64,000 nt of DNA from Polytrichum commune (taxonomy: Eukaryota; Streptophyta; Polytrichopsida; Polytrichales; Polytrichaceae), in NCBI GenBank assembly GCA_950295325.1, contig OX485809.1:40517081-40581080 (forward strand), given 5' to 3'. Under the pieces are notes generated by a model. It was not told where the DNA came from, did no database searches, and saw only the letters and a list, made by a program, of their open reading frames with translations. Below, piece after piece: positions 61,401-64,000 of the stretch. Position 1 is the stretch's first letter; each line of letters starts with the position of its first letter. Both the position numbers and the translations under genes were made by a program.

Positions 61401-61998
61401 TTTGTTGTGTAAATCTAATTGGTAAAAGTTGGAGAACATGAAAAACAAACCAAAGAACACCCACTTACCTTATACGGTAAGAGTAATCGTTATATCAACA
61501 TTTCATGACAAATATCAGCCTTTTAAAGAAACAAACATGACACGAATTAAAGCCTCTTCACCCACAAACTATACTCTCCATCCTGGATTCTATGAGTCAT
61601 ATAAGTTGTCAGGGAATTAGAACAAGATAGGGCTAACTGGCTTACACAATACACGTTGGTAAAAAAACCGATGCTCATTTTTTTAATCTTTTCTTTCTAT
61701 TCACATAGATTGTCATATTGTGCATCTATGATCAAACAATGCATTCTCTATGTTGCAAGCCATGTTGATGAATCCTCTTGAGTGATTTGTAAGGAGAATG
61801 CCGTTGATGTAATTATACCTGTATAGCCCAACCTTCACAGGAGCGTCGAATTCCATCCGTCGATTGATCAATCTCACAATTTTGCGCATTGTCAATGAGT
61901 CGTGGAGCACTGAGCTTCAATTTTTTACTGATAGACTTCTCCTTGCCACGGTGGACTGCTTTTCCTTTCGGGTGGGGTTTCGAATGCTTACTTCCCAT
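55420..61998 (-). CDS. PTPDC1-like dual-specificity/tyrosine phosphatase
   Basis: Exons (minus): 61819-61998, 60807-~61034, 60319-60445, 60006-60109, 59819-59846, 59527-59591, 59264-59289, 58898-59090, 57895-58047, 57355-57447, 57048-57182, 55420-56058; about 656 aa. Start MGSKHSK looks like an N-myristoylation signal. Family motifs in order: CRYEDWL, WVGDNILAMSRPS, VFNLQEPGEHATCG, GFSYTPEIFMEN, FNYPWRDM (W-x-D general acid), P-loop HCHSGLGRTG, ACYLIF, CRPGAIQTRHQV, then MIRQHKYLHGQEARDLRCIP. The order and residues match animal PTPDC1. The downstream helical region also fits (QVLVHLLIDWLRLLQ|EPIIPD, ILVCWMFQIIPTKARL). A lineage-specific basic tail ends the protein. Exons 3-12 total 1,563 nt and keep phase throughout. 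The catalytic Cys, Arg and Asp are present, so it should be active. The exon 1/2 join is uncertain: 61833 to 61057 also keeps frame. Confidence 0.88.
56059..57047 (-). other. Last intron of the phosphatase gene
   Basis: A 989-bp intron with GTATGA donor and TATGTAG acceptor. It holds a short forward frame (56646-56879) without a domain. Confidence 0.55.
58150..58395 (-). repeat. Interspersed repeat family R1, copy C, in phosphatase intron 8
   Basis: The reverse complement reads GAATATCTTATTCATCATCA, AAGTGAAGATTCG, AAATGATCATATAGG, CCAATCATGTTGACTATAT, AGAATGGTTGTC and CAGTCCAATTTCTTCTAAAC, matching copy A block by block. It lies within the intron between the exons at 58898-59090 and 57895-58047. 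Confidence 0.65.
61145..61300 (-). repeat. Interspersed repeat family R1, copy D, in phosphatase intron 1
   Basis: The reverse complement contains AAGTCCTCTCAATCGTGTTC followed by ACTAT, then GGTCCAATCTCTTATACACA and TGTCTTTATGGTGT, in the same order as copies A-C. This is a shorter and more diverged copy. Confidence 0.5.
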
Positions 61999-61999
61999 G

Positions 62000-62899
62000 C
62001 TAAAATTCCTTCTTCTGACTCAACGAGAAGGATAATGCTTGCAACTCTAGTTGATTGAAGCCGCATTGTGCACAGTGTGTGGACTTGACTTCCAACAATG
62101 TCTCCACACCATGTGGGTCAAGATTAATGGGAGGGTAATTTTGAAGATTCGAGTATGGTCATGAACCCTATACTACAAATCACAAGACACAACAGACGTG
62201 ACGTGAATTAGTTCATAAGGAAATATGGCAAACATCTCCATGTTGCCTTGCAAAGCCAATGGATTGACTTCAACACTTGTCTTTAATTTTGTAACTCCTG
62301 TCAATGTTCCTGCGAGTAAACTTCCCTTGAGAATATCAGTGTGGGATATGATTGATATTGATGATCTAGCTTGCATCAAATAAGGGCACCATGTAAGTGG
62401 AATGTTTTGTCCCATGATTCTTCAGGGTTTCGCCGAGAAACTCCAATGCAACTTAAATCTGAGAATTTCGAGCAGATAGGTATCCCCAAGGGTGGTCATG
62501 GTGGTTGATGTCCAAATTCAGTGCCCATAATTCATGTTTGACAGGGTGGGCAAAATCATATTGCACTCGCAACCCTAATCGAAAACCATCATGAAATCAG
62601 CACTTTACTTTGGTCTTTCTTATATGAAGATGGTCAATTCTTCAAGCCATGGCTGCCTCATTCATTGACATGGAGTTTCAACAACAACCTCCTGATGTGT
62701 AGTTCAAGCACTTCATCCAGTTCAATTCTTGGTGTCCACGTGAACTTAGGGTAGGTTTACATTGGGATCCAAGACCAAAGAAACTAGAGTGCAAATTACA
62801 AACCCTTCAATGGACCTAAGCTGGTTAGAATTTGAGTCTCTCCGATATAAGTTTGATCTTGAGTCAAAGTTTACTACAATTTGCCAAGGCGTCGATGCC
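62000..62899. other. Upstream region of the phosphatase gene
   Basis: Contains its promoter/5' UTR on the minus strand. A minus-strand frame at 62173-62415 is not linked to the gene by a convincing splice. No TATA box can be assigned with confidence. Confidence 0.35.
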
Positions 62900-63300
62900 A
62901 CAAAATTGCCACTTCCTGTGTTTCCGGGTTTTGTTTCAAACCCTATTATTACTCAATTAGAGTTATCCGTAAAGTCCTCCAAAGAGGGCCAAAACTGTGA
63001 GTTCGATCTTTCTTTGAGAGAACTTTCTATTAAATGATCATTGGTTCACTCCGTGTTGGAGTCTATAATTTTGAAAGTTGGGTGAAACTTCTTGGACATT
63101 CTCTTGTCATCCCTAATTTTTTGAGGATTAATTTTTTTTAAATAGGACATGTTCATGGGCCTTGTCACCCTAAATCCCATATTAGCCTATGCAAGGTTAG
63201 TTTGGCACACCCATCTTAGAAGGACATAAAAAGCCAATTCTTAATAGTCTGATACCACTTCTATTTGAGTATGGTAGTTTAAGCATTTAGAAAAAAAATC
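62900..63300 (-). repeat. R2 repeat block, reverse copy of 11740-12085
   Basis: The reverse complement shows, in order, AACTACCATACTC, GTGGTATCAGACTATTAA, AAGATGGGTGTGCCAAACTA, CCTTGCATAGG, TCTCAAAGAAAGATCGAACT and AGGACTTTACGGATAA. Each matches the block at 11740-12085 with few changes. The forward frame at 62762-63037 is antisense to this repeat and is not a gene. Confidence 0.65.
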
Positions 63301-64000
63301 TGACTTTATGCATAAGCTCTCAATTCCACATTTTAGCCAAAGTCAACGGGAGTCGACGCCAAGACTTTATGAATAACCTCAATGTGAAGCTTTTCAAGGT
63401 CCAAAGTTTTGCTCTTGACCAATAGGATTGCTCAATTTTTGAGTTTCTCTAGTCAAAGCCTGGGGAGTGGACTCTTCATTGGAAACCTAAATGATGTGCG
63501 TGGGTCACTATGAAATTAGACCCTCTATATACAAGAAGTTTATAAAGAACAACAAGTGTATACATACTAACGGCAAGCTAGAAAATGAACTCATGTATTT
63601 ATACTAAGCTTTTTAATGTGATTTAATAAATGCCTCCACTACATATACAAAATATAAATATTGAACTAAATAAGCATTTATTACATATAAAATCCACTTT
63701 CACTTTCCAATAAGAAAGTCACTAAACATTTTTTCATCCATAATATGTAACTTAAAGATTGCATCAAGTAAACAAAGACAAGAGCACAATAACTTAGCCA
63801 CAATCCATAGAGAAAAACTCAAGGGAGTCCATGAGCTTACAGTTAGTAAAACCTAAAACCCAATTGCACACCCCAACAAGAATGGACAAGGTAGTTATTG
63901 AAGTATTATCATATGACAATAATGAATGAAAATTTGAATTGGATGGAACTAGCACATATGTTGTCAATTTCATCAAACCCTAGGGCCCCCTTTTGTACAT
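63301..64000. other. AT-rich non-coding right edge
   Basis: No gene, RNA or clear repeat structure recognised. The antisense frame at 63794-63976 has no domain. Confidence 0.4.

Noticed and set aside
62762-63037. Forward 91-residue frame
   Set aside because: It is antisense to a dispersed repeat also present at 11.7-12.1 kb, so it is not a gene.
1-64000. CRISPR arrays, bacterial operons, organelle DNA, tRNA or rRNA genes
   Set aside because: No regularly spaced repeats, no ribosome-binding-site driven gene clusters, and no recognisable organelle genes or complete tRNA folds. The only tRNA-like promoter is in the SINE.

Overview
The window looks like nuclear DNA of a land plant. It has an NPH3-type phototropism adaptor gene with the family's intron positions, an ankyrin/PGG gene relic, and nested plant-type transposons (Ty3/gypsy, solo LTRs, LINE, pogo/Tigger, PIF/Harbinger, a SINE, MITEs). 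On the minus strand at 55.4-62.0 kb there is a many-exon gene that matches the animal cilium/centriole-linked phosphatase PTPDC1. I infer that this favours a lineage with swimming sperm (bryophyte, lycophyte or fern). The species cannot be named from sequence alone.

Layout. 0-1.4 kb: the 3' part of a small membrane-protein gene (+), cut by the left edge, and a 99-residue single-exon gene (+). 1.4-5.3 kb: AT-rich non-coding DNA with one MITE. 5.3-8.1 kb: a decayed ankyrin-PGG gene (-). 8.1-17.7 kb: repeats, including a solo LTR with a 5-bp target duplication, a SINE, a long hairpin, a 33-bp minisatellite and a broken Harbinger transposase. 17.7-21.0 kb: a pogo/Tigger relic split by a second solo LTR. 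21-25.7 kb: no genes. 25.7-47 kb: nested retroelements, comprising a third solo LTR, three Ty3/gypsy relics in different orientations, and a LINE whose RNase H runs directly into a Ty3 integrase. All of them carry stops or frameshifts.

47-62 kb is the gene-rich end. An NPH3 gene (+, six exons, about 1,289 aa) carries unusually long Ser-rich insertions, a His-rich tail and a C-terminal RRRHS site. Its neighbour, tail-to-tail about 0.7 kb away, is the PTPDC1-like phosphatase (-, 12 exons proposed). I assembled the phosphatase exon by exon: the P-loop HCHSGLGRTG is split by an intron, two exons are only 28 and 26 bp, one intron appears to be GC-AG, and exons 3-12 sum to a multiple of three. 62-64 kb is repeat-derived.

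The intact-looking genes are the two at the left edge, NPH3 and the phosphatase. The two large genes probably do not share a pathway. NPH3 proteins act at the plasma membrane in blue-light signalling, while PTPDC1 relatives are tied to basal bodies and cilia.
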